64,000 nucleotides of DNA from an uncultured Clostridia bacterium (GCA_947598205.1 CANQFB010000005.1:1-64000); one strand, 5' to 3'. Counted from the stretch's first letter, positions 18,346 to 27,261 are shown. Notes: generated from the sequence alone by a model not told the origin. Made by a program: numbers and translations.

Positions 18346-21300
18346 TCATTTTTTTTCGATTTCGGCGAAATTATTCCCCGATCCGTCATCTTTTTCGGCG
18401 CTTTCTGCCGAAGGATCGCCTTCGGCCGCCCCCGCTTCGGGGGAAACCCCCTCCCCGTCCTGCAAAATTTCGGGGGCATCCGCTTCTTCTTTTGCCTTTG
18501 CACGGCGCTTTTTGCGGACCTTGCGGACGATCAGAACTGTTGCGACCGCGCACACCGCGGCCGCGAGGATGGGCCCGCCGATCTTGAGCAGCATGATGAG
18601 GATATAGAACTTGCTCGGCCCGTGTTTGGGGGGATCGGGAAGTTTTTCAGAGGCATATCGGGCGGTGAAAACTTCGTCGCCCGTACAGATGCCCGGCGTA
18701 TGATCCCACCCCGTGAAGCGGTAGGAATATTCGCCGTCGGAGGGTTTGGAAGGGTCGGCGGGGGGCACGATCTGCTCGCCGTAGCGGTAGGAGGAGACGC
18801 GCACCGCCTTGCCCTCCGAATAGAAGACCACGGTATAGACATGGTATGCCGCTGTGATGCCGACTGTGACGTCGCTCTCGGGCATGGTAAAGGTGTTTTC
18901 CGTCACGGGGATCTCCGTGCCATCCGCTCCCGTCACATAGATAGACCCGAGATACCTGCCGGGGACGAACTCGCCCACTTCCACCGTCACGGTTTCGCCC
19001 GGCCGCGCCAGCCCCTCCTTCGCGCTCGTCGAAAAGTCGGCAAACTCCGAGGGGTTGAGGAAGACGGCATACATGGCCTGAAGAAGGAGCGTCTGCCCCG
19101 CCCGCATGCGGAAGACGATCTCCTCCCCGTCGGTGCGGAAGGAGACATTCTCCCCCGCCCCATCAAGAAGGTAGGCGCACGCGGGATCGACGAACAGGGG
19201 GGTGCGCACGTAGATCTCGCAATCGGGCTCTCCGCCGCGGAAGGTCACCGAATAGCGGTAGACGCTCTTCGCCCCCTCGCCCGATACGGAAACGGTGAGA
19301 AGGACGGTCTGCGCCCCGCTTTCGGCGACGGCGCGCACGGCCTCCTTTGAGAAAGAAAAGCGGGAGAGGGAACGCACGAGCTCCACCTGCGCCCCCTCCT
19401 CTGAAGCGCGGGCAAAGAGAGCGGAGACGTCGGCGAAAAGATAGGCCGCGCCGAGGTCGGCCGAATAGCAGCCGTCCTGATAGGAGACGGGGAGTTCCCC
19501 TTCGCTCCAGAAGACGAGCGGAACGGCCTCGAAACATGCGATATAATGGGCCCCGTTCTCGGACATGGATGGCAGATCTTCTCCCGCGGGATAGAAATTC
19601 TCCCCGTCGCTCCAACCCGTGAAACGGAAACATTCCACCCCTTCGCCGCGCTTTTCGGGCGTTCCCTCAAAAGCGGGCGCCTGCCCGTAGGGGCAACTTT
19701 GCTTAAGCAATTCGCCCTCGATCTCCCACACGACGGGATATTCCTTCGGGATCTCGATAAAGGAGGGATAGAGGAAGACGGTATCCCCCGCCTTCAGCCC
19801 CTCGGGGTCGAAGGGAAGGCGCACGCCCCCGCTCTCTTGAAGCCATTCCGAGAAGACGCACCGATAGCCCGTGCGATCGAGATAGGGTTCGACCTTCGAG
19901 GCGTCGGGCCGCTCGCCCGCCCTGCATTCGATCTCGTAAAATCCCCCCTCCTCCCCTTCGGTGAAATAGTAGCGGAGGGTGGACTTTTCGACGGAGGGAA
20001 GATACTTTTTGCACGAGGCGCGCAAGGTCAGGATAAAGTCCTCCTCCCATGCCGCGCGCTCCACGAATTCACCCGCGGAAAAGGCGTCGGCAAGGGCGCG
20101 CTCGGAAGGGGTGGGGACGAAGGGAAGCGGCTCGACGGGCTCGGTCTTTTCGGCGGGCCTTACGGGCTCGGGAACGGCCGCGGGGGCCTCCCCTGCCGGT
20201 TCGACGGGTTCGGGCTCGACGGGTTCGCGGGGCCGCTTGGGCATCTCGCCGGGGGATGGGACTTCCGCGGGCTCCTGGGGAAGATCGGGCATCGCGGGAA
20301 GCCCTCCCTCGAGCGGGGCGGCGTTCTCGCCGTCTTCGGGAATGACGGAGCCCTGCAAGAGATCGCGCGGAACAAACCCGTCGATGCGGTAGGTATCGTC
20401 GAAATCATAGCGGGTTCCGCCGAACATATACGTCTTATCGTAGTTGGCGACGGGACCGTCACAGAGCAGATTGCAAATGTAGAAGAGCTGGGCGAGAAGG
20501 ATGCGGTATTGCGGGATGCGGTCTTTGCTCTCGATCGCGGCCCGCACGATCTTCTGGCGGTAGAGCCAATCGAGGGCGCGGAAGAGGTCGCAGAAGGCGT
20601 CGCGCGCGGCCGCCTGATAGCCGATATAAAAGGTGTATTTCTCCTCCATGGAGGCCGACTTCAAGGCATGGTAGCGGGGAAGAACGTCTTCGCGCAAAAT
20701 TCTCGTGGCCTTATCCGCAAGTTCGATGGGCTCGCGGAAGCGCCTGCTGTAGGCGATCAGAGCGTCGCGGTTATCGAGGACGGTGCTCACGGCATTGCCC
20801 GTGATCGCACTGTAAAGGGTGCGCTTCGCCCCGTCGAGAAGGGCGGGTTCCTCTATGAAATCGATATAGGAGATCTGCGCGAGGGCGGTGCGCTGTTGGG
20901 GGGAATCGAGCCCCTCGACATAATCTGCATAGTCCTTCTCGTACTGCTCGAGCGCGGCGAGATAATCTCGGTAGGTCTGAAGGGCCTGATTGTAGGCGGC
21001 AAGGCGGTCGCCGTAGCTCTCGAAATCCGCCTTTTGCGCGAGATATTCCTCATATTCTTTGCAATAGGCGCGGTATGCTTCGTCGCGCTTTTTCCAATCG
21101 TTCAATGCGGCGGTATAGGCCCTGTATTCCTCTTCCGCCCGCTCATATGCGGCGAGCTCCGCGAGGTACTCCCCGTACGCCTTCAGGTCGGCCTCGTAAC
21201 GCGCGCGCTCCTCGAGATATTGTTCTCCCTCCTCGCCGTACAGGGCGATCTTCTGCGCGAGGACCGCGCCGTTCTCATAGGCCGCCCGCGCCATCCCGTT

Positions 21301-21819
21301 GACCGCCGAGGCGGGGACGGTGACCTCCGTTTCATAGAAAACCGTAAGGTTATCCTCCGACATGGTAGCCCCGTCGAGGGTCAAACTATAGAGATCGCCC
21401 TCTTTTTCAAAGCGTGCGTCGCCGACGGATTCGGGCGTGAAACACACCTCTTTCCCGCTCGCGGAAAGATACCGATAGGGCCTCGCCCGGATCTTAACCG
21501 CGCCCCCCGCCTCTTCGACGTCCACATAGGAGACGGGCACGGCGTCGCTATATTGCAACTCGAAAAATTTGCTCTCCGCGAGCCAATCGGCCTCTATCTC
21601 GCCGACGGGCGAACCATAGACTTCTTCTAAAAGATCGGCCGCGGCAAAGCTCTGTCCCCGAAGCCCGCGCAGGGAGAGATCGGGCGCGTCCGCCTCAAGC
21701 GCGGCCGCATTTTTTGTATGCAAAGCGAGCGGGACGGCCGCCAATGCCAGCACGCCCGCCAGCCCCAAGGATAAAAGGGCCTTCCTGTTCACAGCTCCCC
21801 TCCGCCAAAACTTTCTCAT
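18346..21819 (-). CDS. surface protein with coiled-coil region, InlB-type repeats and C-terminal anchor
   Basis: 1157 residues. Signal sequence (about 10-40), a beta domain, then a Tyr/Glu/Ala-rich coiled coil (about 200-320), a helical domain to about 480, a Pro/Glu-rich linker (about 490-565), InlB-like modules including YRFTGW and HYIACF segments, a transmembrane helix (about 1080-1105) and a short charged cytoplasmic tail. I recognise no enzyme. The first ATG (21819) overlaps the HxlR stop codon as ATGA, which suggests translational coupling, but its ribosome binding site is weak. GTG at codon 10 (21792) has GGAGGGG 4 nt upstream and would give a cleaner signal peptide, so the true start may be there. 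Confidence 0.85.
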   Translation of the reverse strand: MRKFWRRGAVNRKALLSLGLAGVLALAAVPLALHTKNAAALEADAPDLSLRGLRGQSFAAADLLEEVYGSPVGEIEADWLAESKFFELQYSDAVPVSYVDVEEAGGAVKIRARPYRYLSASGKEVCFTPESVGDARFEKEGDLYSLTLDGATMSEDNLTVFYETEVTVPASAVNGMARAAYENGAVLAQKIALYGEEGEQYLEERARYEADLKAYGEYLAELAAYERAEEEYRAYTAALNDWKKRDEAYRAYCKEYEEYLAQKADFESYGDRLAAYNQALQTYRDYLAALEQYEKDYADYVEGLDSPQQRTALAQISYIDFIEEPALLDGAKRTLYSAITGNAVSTVLDNRDALIAYSRRFREPIELADKATRILREDVLPRYHALKSASMEEKYTFYIGYQAAARDAFCDLFRALDWLYRQKIVRAAIESKDRIPQYRILLAQLFYICNLLCDGPVANYDKTYMFGGTRYDFDDTYRIDGFVPRDLLQGSVIPEDGENAAPLEGGLPAMPDLPQEPAEVPSPGEMPKRPREPVEPEPVEPAGEAPAAVPEPVRPAEKTEPVEPLPFVPTPSERALADAFSAGEFVERAAWEEDFILTLRASCKKYLPSVEKSTLRYYFTEGEEGGFYEIECRAGERPDASKVEPYLDRTGYRCVFSEWLQESGGVRLPFDPEGLKAGDTVFLYPSFIEIPKEYPVVWEIEGELLKQSCPYGQAPAFEGTPEKRGEGVECFRFTGWSDGENFYPAGEDLPSMSENGAHYIACFEAVPLVFWSEGELPVSYQDGCYSADLGAAYLFADVSALFARASEEGAQVELVRSLSRFSFSKEAVRAVAESGAQTVLLTVSVSGEGAKSVYRYSVTFRGGEPDCEIYVRTPLFVDPACAYLLDGAGENVSFRTDGEEIVFRMRAGQTLLLQAMYAVFLNPSEFADFSTSAKEGLARPGETVTVEVGEFVPGRYLGSIYVTGADGTEIPVTENTFTMPESDVTVGITAAYHVYTVVFYSEGKAVRVSSYRYGEQIVPPADPSKPSDGEYSYRFTGWDHTPGICTGDEVFTARYASEKLPDPPKHGPSKFYILIMLLKIGGPILAAAVCAVATVLIVRKVRKKRRAKAKEEADAPEILQDGEGVSPEAGAAEGDPSAESAEKDDGSGNNFAEIEKK

Positions 21820-22157
21820 ATTTCCGACGTTGCCAAACTGCCTTTATATTGCGCTCCCCACACCGTCATCGCATCGAGAACGGGACGGAGCGACGCGCCG
21901 AGCGGAGATAGCGAATACTCCACGCGCGGCGGCACCTCTGCAAAGACCTCCCTCTCGATGAGGCCGTCCTCCTCGAGGGCGCGAAGATTATCGGTGAGCA
22001 CCTTTTTGCTGATCGCGGGGATCGTCTTTGTGAAGTCGGTAAAACGCTGTCTTCCGTTGTAGACCAGATTGCGGATGATGAGCAGTTTCCATTTATTTCC
22101 GATGAGCCGCACGGTGGTCGCAACGGGGCACTCGGGAAGTTCGTCTTTCGTCAGCAT
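21816..22157 (-). CDS. HxlR-family transcriptional regulator
   Basis: 113 residues, the usual length. The family's single winged helix-turn-helix is clear: CPVATTVRLIGNKWKLLIIRNL near the N-terminus (Cys11 is the conserved first Cys that some members use as a redox sensor), then RFTDFTKTIPAISKKVLTDNL and the ERxxxxxxPPRVEYSLSPLG wing. GGGGGAG precedes the ATG. It diverges from the cupin gene across a strong dyad (22237-22271) and overlaps the start of the downstream surface protein gene by ATGA. Likely targets are therefore itself, the surface protein and the cupin gene. Confidence 0.93.
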   Translation of the reverse strand: MLTKDELPECPVATTVRLIGNKWKLLIIRNLVYNGRQRFTDFTKTIPAISKKVLTDNLRALEEDGLIEREVFAEVPPRVEYSLSPLGASLRPVLDAMTVWGAQYKGSLATSEI

Positions 22158-22187
22158 AAATCTTTCTCCCCCATTGAATTTAAGAAC

Positions 22188-22216
22188 ATTATAGCACGCA
22201 GAAAGATCTCCGTCAA
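22188..22216 (-). promoter_or_regulatory. promoter of the HxlR gene
   Basis: Minus strand: TTGACG, 17-bp spacer, perfect TATAAT, about 30 bp upstream of the ATG. Confidence 0.8.
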
Positions 22217-22236
22217 TGGTTCAAAACGGAAACTTT

Positions 22237-22271
22237 GTAACAAAATTATTATCGGATAATCATTTTGTAAC
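22237..22271. promoter_or_regulatory. probable HxlR operator (35-bp dyad)
   Basis: GTAACAAAATTATTATC and GATAATCATTTTGTAAC flank a central G at 22254: 17-bp arms with only two mismatches. The ends, TTTGTAACA, also occur as a direct repeat. It lies between the HxlR promoter and the cupin gene's likely -10 (TATCAT, 22299-22304), where an HxlR dimer would be expected to bind. Confidence 0.65.
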
Positions 22272-22356
22272 ATTATGGCATTTTTCTTTCGATCGTGCTA
22301 TCATAGGGATGTGATCCGTGAGGACCGCAAATAAAACAACTTCGGAGGTAACTCAA

Positions 22357-22710
22357 ATGGCAAATTTCAATAAGATCGGCGTGAAGGACGGGGCGCGCGT
22401 CGAACTGCACAAAGCTCTCGGCCTCACGGGTGCGGAAGTCAGCATCAACGTGCTTCCCGAGGGCGCAAGCGTCCCCTTCGTACATTCACACAAACAAAAC
22501 GAGGAGATCTACTGCATTCTGGAAGGGGAAGGCCATGCGGTGATCGACGGAGAGACCCTTCCCCTTTCGGCGGGCGATTGGGTGCGCATCTCCCCCGCCG
22601 CCAAGCGGCAATTCTTCGCCGCAAAAAACAGCGCCATCAAATATATCTGCATACAGGTCAAGGCGAATTCGCTGGAAGGTTACACCGCCTCCGACGCCGT
22701 CATCGGCTAA
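22357..22710 (+). CDS. small cupin-domain protein
   Basis: 117 residues, a single beta-barrel cupin. Motif 1 reads HSHKQNEEIYCILEGEG (His, His and Glu metal ligands at about residues 40-45), with a weak motif 2 region (GDWVRISP onwards). GGAGG lies 8 nt before the chosen ATG; the open frame begins earlier, but those codons lie upstream of the ribosome binding site. It diverges from the HxlR gene and is probably its regulated target. The substrate cannot be told from sequence. Members of this group are often annotated as sugar-binding or quercetinase-like without proof. Confidence 0.85.
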   Translation: MANFNKIGVKDGARVELHKALGLTGAEVSINVLPEGASVPFVHSHKQNEEIYCILEGEGHAVIDGETLPLSAGDWVRISPAAKRQFFAAKNSAIKYICIQVKANSLEGYTASDAVIG

Positions 22711-22743
22711 AGGGCGGGAAAGTACTTCTACAGAGAAAAGGAC

Positions 22744-22768
22744 GGGGGCATGTCTGGGATATGCCCCC
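22744..22768 (+). terminator. hairpin between cupin and macrodomain genes
   Basis: GGGGGCAT (22744-22751) with ATGCCCCC (22761-22768), 9-nt loop, followed by a weak T-rich stretch. Probably a partial terminator. It overlaps the ATG at 22750, which argues against that codon as the macrodomain start. Confidence 0.55.
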
Positions 22769-22791
22769 AAGTATTTTCAAAAAACATCGGT

Positions 22792-23568
22792 ATGGAACAG
22801 GAAGAAAGACGCAAATTTCTCATCGAATATCTACTCTGTGAAAAAGACGCGCGGGCGGAAATTCCCAAAGACGAATTTTCTCAAAAAAAGCTCTTGCGCG
22901 CCCTTTTCAACGTGCGAGAACCGCGCGCGGCGGACGAAGAATTTTTGCGCATTCAAGACGAATATTTAGGGGAAGAACTGCGGCTTAAAGGCATCACGGA
23001 TCTTGCCGACCTTGCGCCCGTTGAGCCCGACATCTACCTTTGGCAGGGCGACATCACGACGCTCAAATGCGACGGGATCGTCAACGCCGCCAATTCCAAA
23101 ATGCTCGGCTGTTTCTGCCCGAACCACGGCTGTATCGACAACGCCATCCACACGTTTGCGGGCGTCCAGCTTCGGCGGGCATGCGCGGATATGATGAAAG
23201 CGCAAGGCCGCGACGAACCTGCGGGCGGGGCGAAGATAACAAAAGCATATAATTTGCCGTGTAAATACGTCCTTCACACCGTCGGCCCCATTGTTTATGG
23301 CAAACTCACCGCCGAGCATGAGCGGCTTCTTGAAAGCTGTTACGCCTCCTGCCTCGCTCTTGCCGATAAAAACAGGCTTGAAAGCCTTGCGTTTTGCTGT
23401 ATTTCAACGGGCGAATTTCACTTTCCGAACGAACGCGCCGCCGAGATCGCCGTCCGCACGGTGCGGGAATACAAGCGGCAAACGGGAAGCGAGATCAAGG
23501 TCGTCTTCAATGTATTCAAGGAGCAAGATCATGCGATCTACGCAAAATACCTCGGCGCAAATAAATAG
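22792..23568 (+). CDS. zinc-dependent macrodomain, protein ADP-ribose hydrolase
   Basis: 258 residues, close to the 266-residue staphylococcal homologue. The N-terminal helical extension (EERRKFLIEYLLCE) precedes the macro fold: WQGDITTLKCDGIVNAANS (adenosine pocket), then the zinc loop GCFCPNHGCIDNAIH with Cys/His ligands, GGAKITKAYNLPCKYVLHTVGP, and FCCISTGEFHFPN. Enzymes of this class remove ADP-ribose from proteins modified by the linked sirtuin SirTM. The start at 22792 is chosen because its N-terminus fits the family and the earlier ATG lies in a hairpin; the ribosome binding site is weak. It overlaps the SirTM gene by 38 bp. Confidence 0.93.
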   Translation: MEQEERRKFLIEYLLCEKDARAEIPKDEFSQKKLLRALFNVREPRAADEEFLRIQDEYLGEELRLKGITDLADLAPVEPDIYLWQGDITTLKCDGIVNAANSKMLGCFCPNHGCIDNAIHTFAGVQLRRACADMMKAQGRDEPAGGAKITKAYNLPCKYVLHTVGPIVYGKLTAEHERLLESCYASCLALADKNRLESLAFCCISTGEFHFPNERAAEIAVRTVREYKRQTGSEIKVVFNVFKEQDHAIYAKYLGANK

Positions 23569-24376
23569 ATTGAACGTTGCGCTTGAAGAGGCCGACACGG
23601 TGATCATCGGCGCGGGCGCGGGGCTCTCCGCGGCGGCGGGGTTCACCTATTCGGGGGAACGATTTGAACGGTATTTTTCCGATTTCGGGGAAAAATACGG
23701 CTTCCGAGATATGTATTCGGGCGGGTTTTATCCGTATGATACGCCCGAAGAATTTTGGGCGTATTGGTCGCGATATATCCTCGTCAACCGCTATATGGAT
23801 CCACCCAAGCCCGTTTACACGAAACTTTTCAGCCTCGTAAAAGATAAGGACTATTTCGTCGTTACGACCAACGTCGATCACTGTTTTCAGAAGGCGGGGT
23901 TCGATAAAGTGCGGCTCTTTTACACGCAGGGCGACTATGGGCTCTTCCAATGCTCCGTGCCCTGCCATAACAAAACATATGACAACGAAGAACTTATCCG
24001 CCGCATGGCGGGTGAGCAAAGGGATATGAAGATCCCAAGCGAACTTATTCCGCGCTGTCCCGTCTGCGGGAAACCTATGACGGTGAACTTGCGCTCCGAC
24101 GACAAGTTCGTTCAGGACGAGGGCTGGGACGCGGCCTGTAAACGGTATGAAAGATTTATAAATGCTCATAAGCACAGCAAGACGCTCTATCTTGAACTCG
24201 GTGTGGGGTATAATACCCCCGCGATCATCAAATACCCGTTCTGGCGGCTGACCGCACAAAACAAGCGGGCGACCTATGCCTGTATCAACTTCGGCGAAGC
24301 CTTTTCCCCAAATGAAATAGAAGGGCAGGCGATCTGTTTGAATGCGGACATTGCGGAGATCATAGAAAATTTATAA
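23531..24376 (+). CDS. SirTM, class M sirtuin (protein ADP-ribosyltransferase)
   Basis: 281 residues. NAD-binding GAGAGLSAAAGF near residue 30, then TTNVDHCFQKAGF (sirtuin TQNVD-like) with the catalytic-region His, a Cys pair at RCPVCGKP, and ELGVGYNTPAII followed by ATYACINFGE near the C-terminus. Class M sirtuins ADP-ribosylate proteins rather than mainly deacylate. In staphylococci and streptococci they act on a lipoylated GcvH-like carrier and sit with GcvH-L and a lipoate ligase. Those two genes are absent here, so the target is unknown. AAGGAG lies 7 nt before the ATG at 23531, inside the end of the macrodomain gene, so the two are translationally linked. Confidence 0.93.
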   Translation: MRSTQNTSAQINRLNVALEEADTVIIGAGAGLSAAAGFTYSGERFERYFSDFGEKYGFRDMYSGGFYPYDTPEEFWAYWSRYILVNRYMDPPKPVYTKLFSLVKDKDYFVVTTNVDHCFQKAGFDKVRLFYTQGDYGLFQCSVPCHNKTYDNEELIRRMAGEQRDMKIPSELIPRCPVCGKPMTVNLRSDDKFVQDEGWDAACKRYERFINAHKHSKTLYLELGVGYNTPAIIKYPFWRLTAQNKRATYACINFGEAFSPNEIEGQAICLNADIAEIIENL

Positions 24377-24411
24377 GAGGCCTCGCTCGAAAGAGCGGGC
24401 CTCTTGTATTT
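24375..24411. terminator. bidirectional terminator between SirTM and the ABC operon
   Basis: AAGAGGCC-CGCTC stem (one bulged T) closed by a GAAA loop (24375-24405), with T-rich sequence on the plus side. It overlaps the SirTM stop codon and can also serve the converging permease gene. Confidence 0.8.
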
Positions 24412-24417
24412 TAATAC

Positions 24418-25326
24418 TTAACGGCGTTTTTTTCGCACGGCGCACAGGGCGACGTAGATGGCGATCAGGATCGCGGCCGCCGCAAGAAGGACGAGGAAGC
24501 ACACCCATGCGGGCACCGTCTTTCCGAAGAAATCGAGGGAACAGTCGAACCCCCTTCTCAATCCCTCCACCGCCTCCGCGGGCGCGCCCTCCTTTGCGAG
24601 CGCATCGATCGCGCCGCCCATGAGGTGTTCGTGCAGAAGGCCCGTTCCGTAAGAGCCGGGAAGGAGCATCAGGATCTTCCTCAACCACGGGGTGAGATTG
24701 CCGAATGGCATGTATGCCCCGCATAAGAAGCCGTATGCCGACGAGACGGTCGCCTGTACCGCCGTGACGCCCCCTTGCGAGCGTATGAAGCGGCAAACGA
24801 GCGAAGAGAGGGCCGTTCCGAAGAGGGTCAAAAGGAGGGTGTCCGCGATGGCCAAAAAGACGTCGGCACAAGTCAAGTGCCAGCCCGCGATCCCGATATA
24901 GACCAAACCCGCCCCAAGCGCGGCAAGGCAGATGATGGCCGTCACCGCGAAGGTGGAGACAAAATAGGAGAGGGCGAGAATATGGCGGGAGACGGGCGAG
25001 ACGTTGAGATCGTCTACCCGCCCCGTCACCTTGTCCTGCACCATCACGAGGTTGGCGGTAAAGGCGATGGTCACCGCGCATACGGCGAGGAGCGAGGAGA
25101 CGAGCCATCCGCCCGCGATGCTCTCGACCGCCCTTCCCGAGATGGAAAAACCCGCCTCGGCGACGACGTTTCGGATGGAATCGCGGTAGACGTTCCCCAA
25201 GAAGGCGATGAAGAGAAATAGGAGGATGAGGGGCGCGAGAAGGGAAGGGAGAAACACCCCCTTATCGCGGAAATAAATTTTGCAGTTGCGCGCGATGAGC
25301 GCGCGGAGCGCTTCAGATCTTTTCAT
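24418..25326 (-). CDS. ABC-2 type transporter permease
   Basis: 302 residues with six predicted transmembrane helices and the ABC-2 pattern: a short cytoplasmic N-terminus (ARNCKIYFRDKG), a first helix at about 25-45, a long outer loop, then five helices, the last two in the C-terminal third (about 215-235 and 275-295). Its start overlaps the ATPase gene by 14 bp and is preceded by GGGGGA. It forms an exporter with the adjacent ATPase. The substrate is unknown; with TetR control, drug or lipid export is a reasonable guess. Confidence 0.9.
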   Translation of the reverse strand: MKRSEALRALIARNCKIYFRDKGVFLPSLLAPLILLFLFIAFLGNVYRDSIRNVVAEAGFSISGRAVESIAGGWLVSSLLAVCAVTIAFTANLVMVQDKVTGRVDDLNVSPVSRHILALSYFVSTFAVTAIICLAALGAGLVYIGIAGWHLTCADVFLAIADTLLLTLFGTALSSLVCRFIRSQGGVTAVQATVSSAYGFLCGAYMPFGNLTPWLRKILMLLPGSYGTGLLHEHLMGGAIDALAKEGAPAEAVEGLRRGFDCSLDFFGKTVPAWVCFLVLLAAAAILIAIYVALCAVRKKRR

Positions 25327-26230
25327 ACGTTCCCCCTTCGATATGCTTTCCCGTCACGGCCAGAAACACGTCGTCCATCTTGCCCTTTACGAGCTCGAAA
25401 TCAGAAAACAGCGCGGGATTTTCCATGATGAGGACGCGCGCCCGCGCGGGATCTTCCACTCCGATGCGGAAGTTATCCCCGATCTTTTCGTATGGCAAAT
25501 TGAGCTTTTGAACATCTTCTTCTCGGACATGGTATAGGGTAATGAAGTCTTTCGTGTATTTTTCCTTAAGGGCGAGCGGGGTGTCGCTCTCAAGGATCTT
25601 CCCCCCGTCGATGATGACGACATGGTCGGCGTCGGCCGCTTCCTCCATGTAATGGGTGGTCAGAAATACGGTGATGTTTTGCTCCCTGCGCAGGGCGTGG
25701 ACGGCCTCCCATACGTCCTTCCTCGTCTGCGGGTCGAGGCCCGTCGTCGGTTCGTCGAGAATGAGAATGCGCGGCCTGTGCACGAGTGCGCGGGCAATAT
25801 CTACCCTTCTGCGCTGTCCGCCCGAGAGCTTGGAGACCCTTCTTTTCAAGAGGGGCGCAAGGTCTAAAAGGGCGGTAAGTTCCTGAAGGCGGGCCTTGAA
25901 TGCCTCGCCCGAGATGCCATAGAGGGCGGCGCGATACTTGAGGTTATCGCGCACGGAGAGCGAACCGTCGAGCATGCTCTCCTGGAAGACGACGCCGAGA
26001 ATGCGGCGCGTGTCTCCCCGCTCCTTGCCAATCGGCTTCCCGCCGATGAGAACGCGCCCGTCCGTGGGCGGCTCCTTTCCGCAGAGAACGGAGATCGTCG
26101 TGCTCTTGCCCGCCCCGTTTACGCCGAGAAAGGCGAAAAATTCCCCCTCCTCGACGCAGAAGCTGATGTCGTCCACCGCCTTTACGTCGCCGAAATACTT
26201 TTTGAGATGTGAAATTTCGATTACATTCAT
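25313..26230 (-). CDS. ABC transporter ATP-binding protein
   Basis: 305 residues. Walker A GVNGAGKST (about 37-45), Q-loop VVFQES, signature LSGGQRRRVDIA (about 140), Walker B ILILDEPTTGLD and switch His in TTHYME: a full DrrA/CcmA-type exporter ATPase with a C-terminal regulatory extension. AAGGAG lies 5 nt before the ATG at 26230; the frame extends two codons further to a GTG that overlaps the ribosome binding site. It is the third gene of the TetR operon. Confidence 0.96.
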   Translation of the reverse strand: MNVIEISHLKKYFGDVKAVDDISFCVEEGEFFAFLGVNGAGKSTTISVLCGKEPPTDGRVLIGGKPIGKERGDTRRILGVVFQESMLDGSLSVRDNLKYRAALYGISGEAFKARLQELTALLDLAPLLKRRVSKLSGGQRRRVDIARALVHRPRILILDEPTTGLDPQTRKDVWEAVHALRREQNITVFLTTHYMEEAADADHVVIIDGGKILESDTPLALKEKYTKDFITLYHVREEDVQKLNLPYEKIGDNFRIGVEDPARARVLIMENPALFSDFELVKGKMDDVFLAVTGKHIEGGTYEKI

Positions 26231-26239
26231 ATGCACTCC

Positions 26240-26668
26240 TTACAGCATCGCAAACCCGTACCCCACAAGGGGAGAGAGAAAGATGATGAGATAAATCAAC
26301 GTAATATGGGGTTGATATTCTATGTAAAACTGCCGAAAAGTGAGCCGCCACGGGTGAGGGATCAAAACCCAGCCGACGAGGTCGAATACGATGCAGATGC
26401 CCGCCCATATAGCGCCCGTAATAAGCGCCTCGGCCGCAGTCGGCGTGGCGAGCCCCCGCATGTAGAGCCAGCCGAAAAGCGGAAACAGCACAATATTATA
26501 TAGGGGATGCCACGGTTTCGTCGCCTCATATCCCTCGCCCATCGAATGCCCGTCCATCGGCTTCATGTGCAATACCTTGATGTTGAACACACAGTGCGCC
26601 ACGCCAACGCATGTTACGGCAATATAGCACACCCAAAACCACAGCATACTCATACCGAAATTTTGCAT
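26240..26668 (-). CDS. small four-helix membrane protein, function unknown
   Basis: 142 residues with four hydrophobic helices (about 5-28, 58-75, 80-100, 120-140). Conserved-looking segments include HMKPMDGHSMGEGYEATKPW and HPWRLTFRQFYIEYQP. I do not recognise the family. It lies 12 bp after the TetR gene and 9 bp before the ATPase gene, so it is co-expressed with the transporter and may be an accessory subunit or a self-standing protective membrane protein. Confidence 0.85.
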   Translation of the reverse strand: MQNFGMSMLWFWVCYIAVTCVGVAHCVFNIKVLHMKPMDGHSMGEGYEATKPWHPLYNIVLFPLFGWLYMRGLATPTAAEALITGAIWAGICIVFDLVGWVLIPHPWRLTFRQFYIEYQPHITLIYLIIFLSPLVGYGFAML

Positions 26669-26680
26669 AGCTTCTCCCCC

Positions 26681-27244
26681 CTATTTCTCCCAAAAGCGCG
26701 GTCGCTCGGGAAAATAGTAAGAATAGAGCGCGTAAAACTCCCGCCCGAACGCCGCGGAGATCTCTTCGTCCGTTTCCCTTCCGCCGCAATTGACGCTCGC
26801 GGCGAGCCCGTAGGAAAAGACCGCCATATCGCGGTGGAACGCCTCCGCCCGCTCCCTGTCCATGCGGTAGAGCGCGCACATCTCCCCTATGATCTCCTCG
26901 AAGAAGGGATCGACCTCCGCCCTGTGCTCGGAGAGAAAGAGAAAGCGGAAGAGGCCCTTCTCCTCGCGGGCGAACTTCACAAAACCCATGCCGAATGCCT
27001 CATAGCGGCTCTTTCCCGCCGCAGAGAGATACTCGTCGATAAAGACATGGTACCGCCGTTTTGCCTCGTCGAGGAGCGCGGCCTCCAAATTGCCCATGCC
27101 GCCGAAGAGGGAATAGATCGGCTGGGTGGAACAGCCGAGCTCCTCTGCGACCGCCCGTGCGCCGAGCGCCTGCGCACCGCCCCTGCGCATGACTTCCGCC
27201 GCCGCCCGAAGTACATCTTCCCTTGTGATTTTTTGTTTTGGCAT
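26681..27244 (-). CDS. TetR-family transcriptional repressor
   Basis: 187 residues. The N-terminal helix-turn-helix is typical: ITREDVLRAAAEVMRRGG then ARAVAEELGCSTQPIYSLFGGMGNLE. The C-terminal all-helical ligand domain contains no motif that reveals the ligand. GGAGGAAGG precedes the ATG. As first gene of the operon with a palindromic operator in its own promoter, it should repress itself and the downstream ABC exporter until a ligand binds. Confidence 0.95.
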   Translation of the reverse strand: MPKQKITREDVLRAAAEVMRRGGAQALGARAVAEELGCSTQPIYSLFGGMGNLEAALLDEAKRRYHVFIDEYLSAAGKSRYEAFGMGFVKFAREEKGLFRFLFLSEHRAEVDPFFEEIIGEMCALYRMDRERAEAFHRDMAVFSYGLAASVNCGGRETDEEISAAFGREFYALYSYYFPERPRFWEK

Positions 27245-27261
27245 CCTTCCTCCAAAAAAAC

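Noticed and set aside
19546..21630. 694-codon plus-strand frame opposite the 1157-residue surface protein gene
   Set aside because: No ribosome binding site or domain; the minus-strand protein has a signal peptide, coiled coil and membrane anchor.
22750..22791. Earlier ATG for the macrodomain gene
   Set aside because: It lies within a hairpin, lacks a ribosome binding site, and adds residues not seen in the family.
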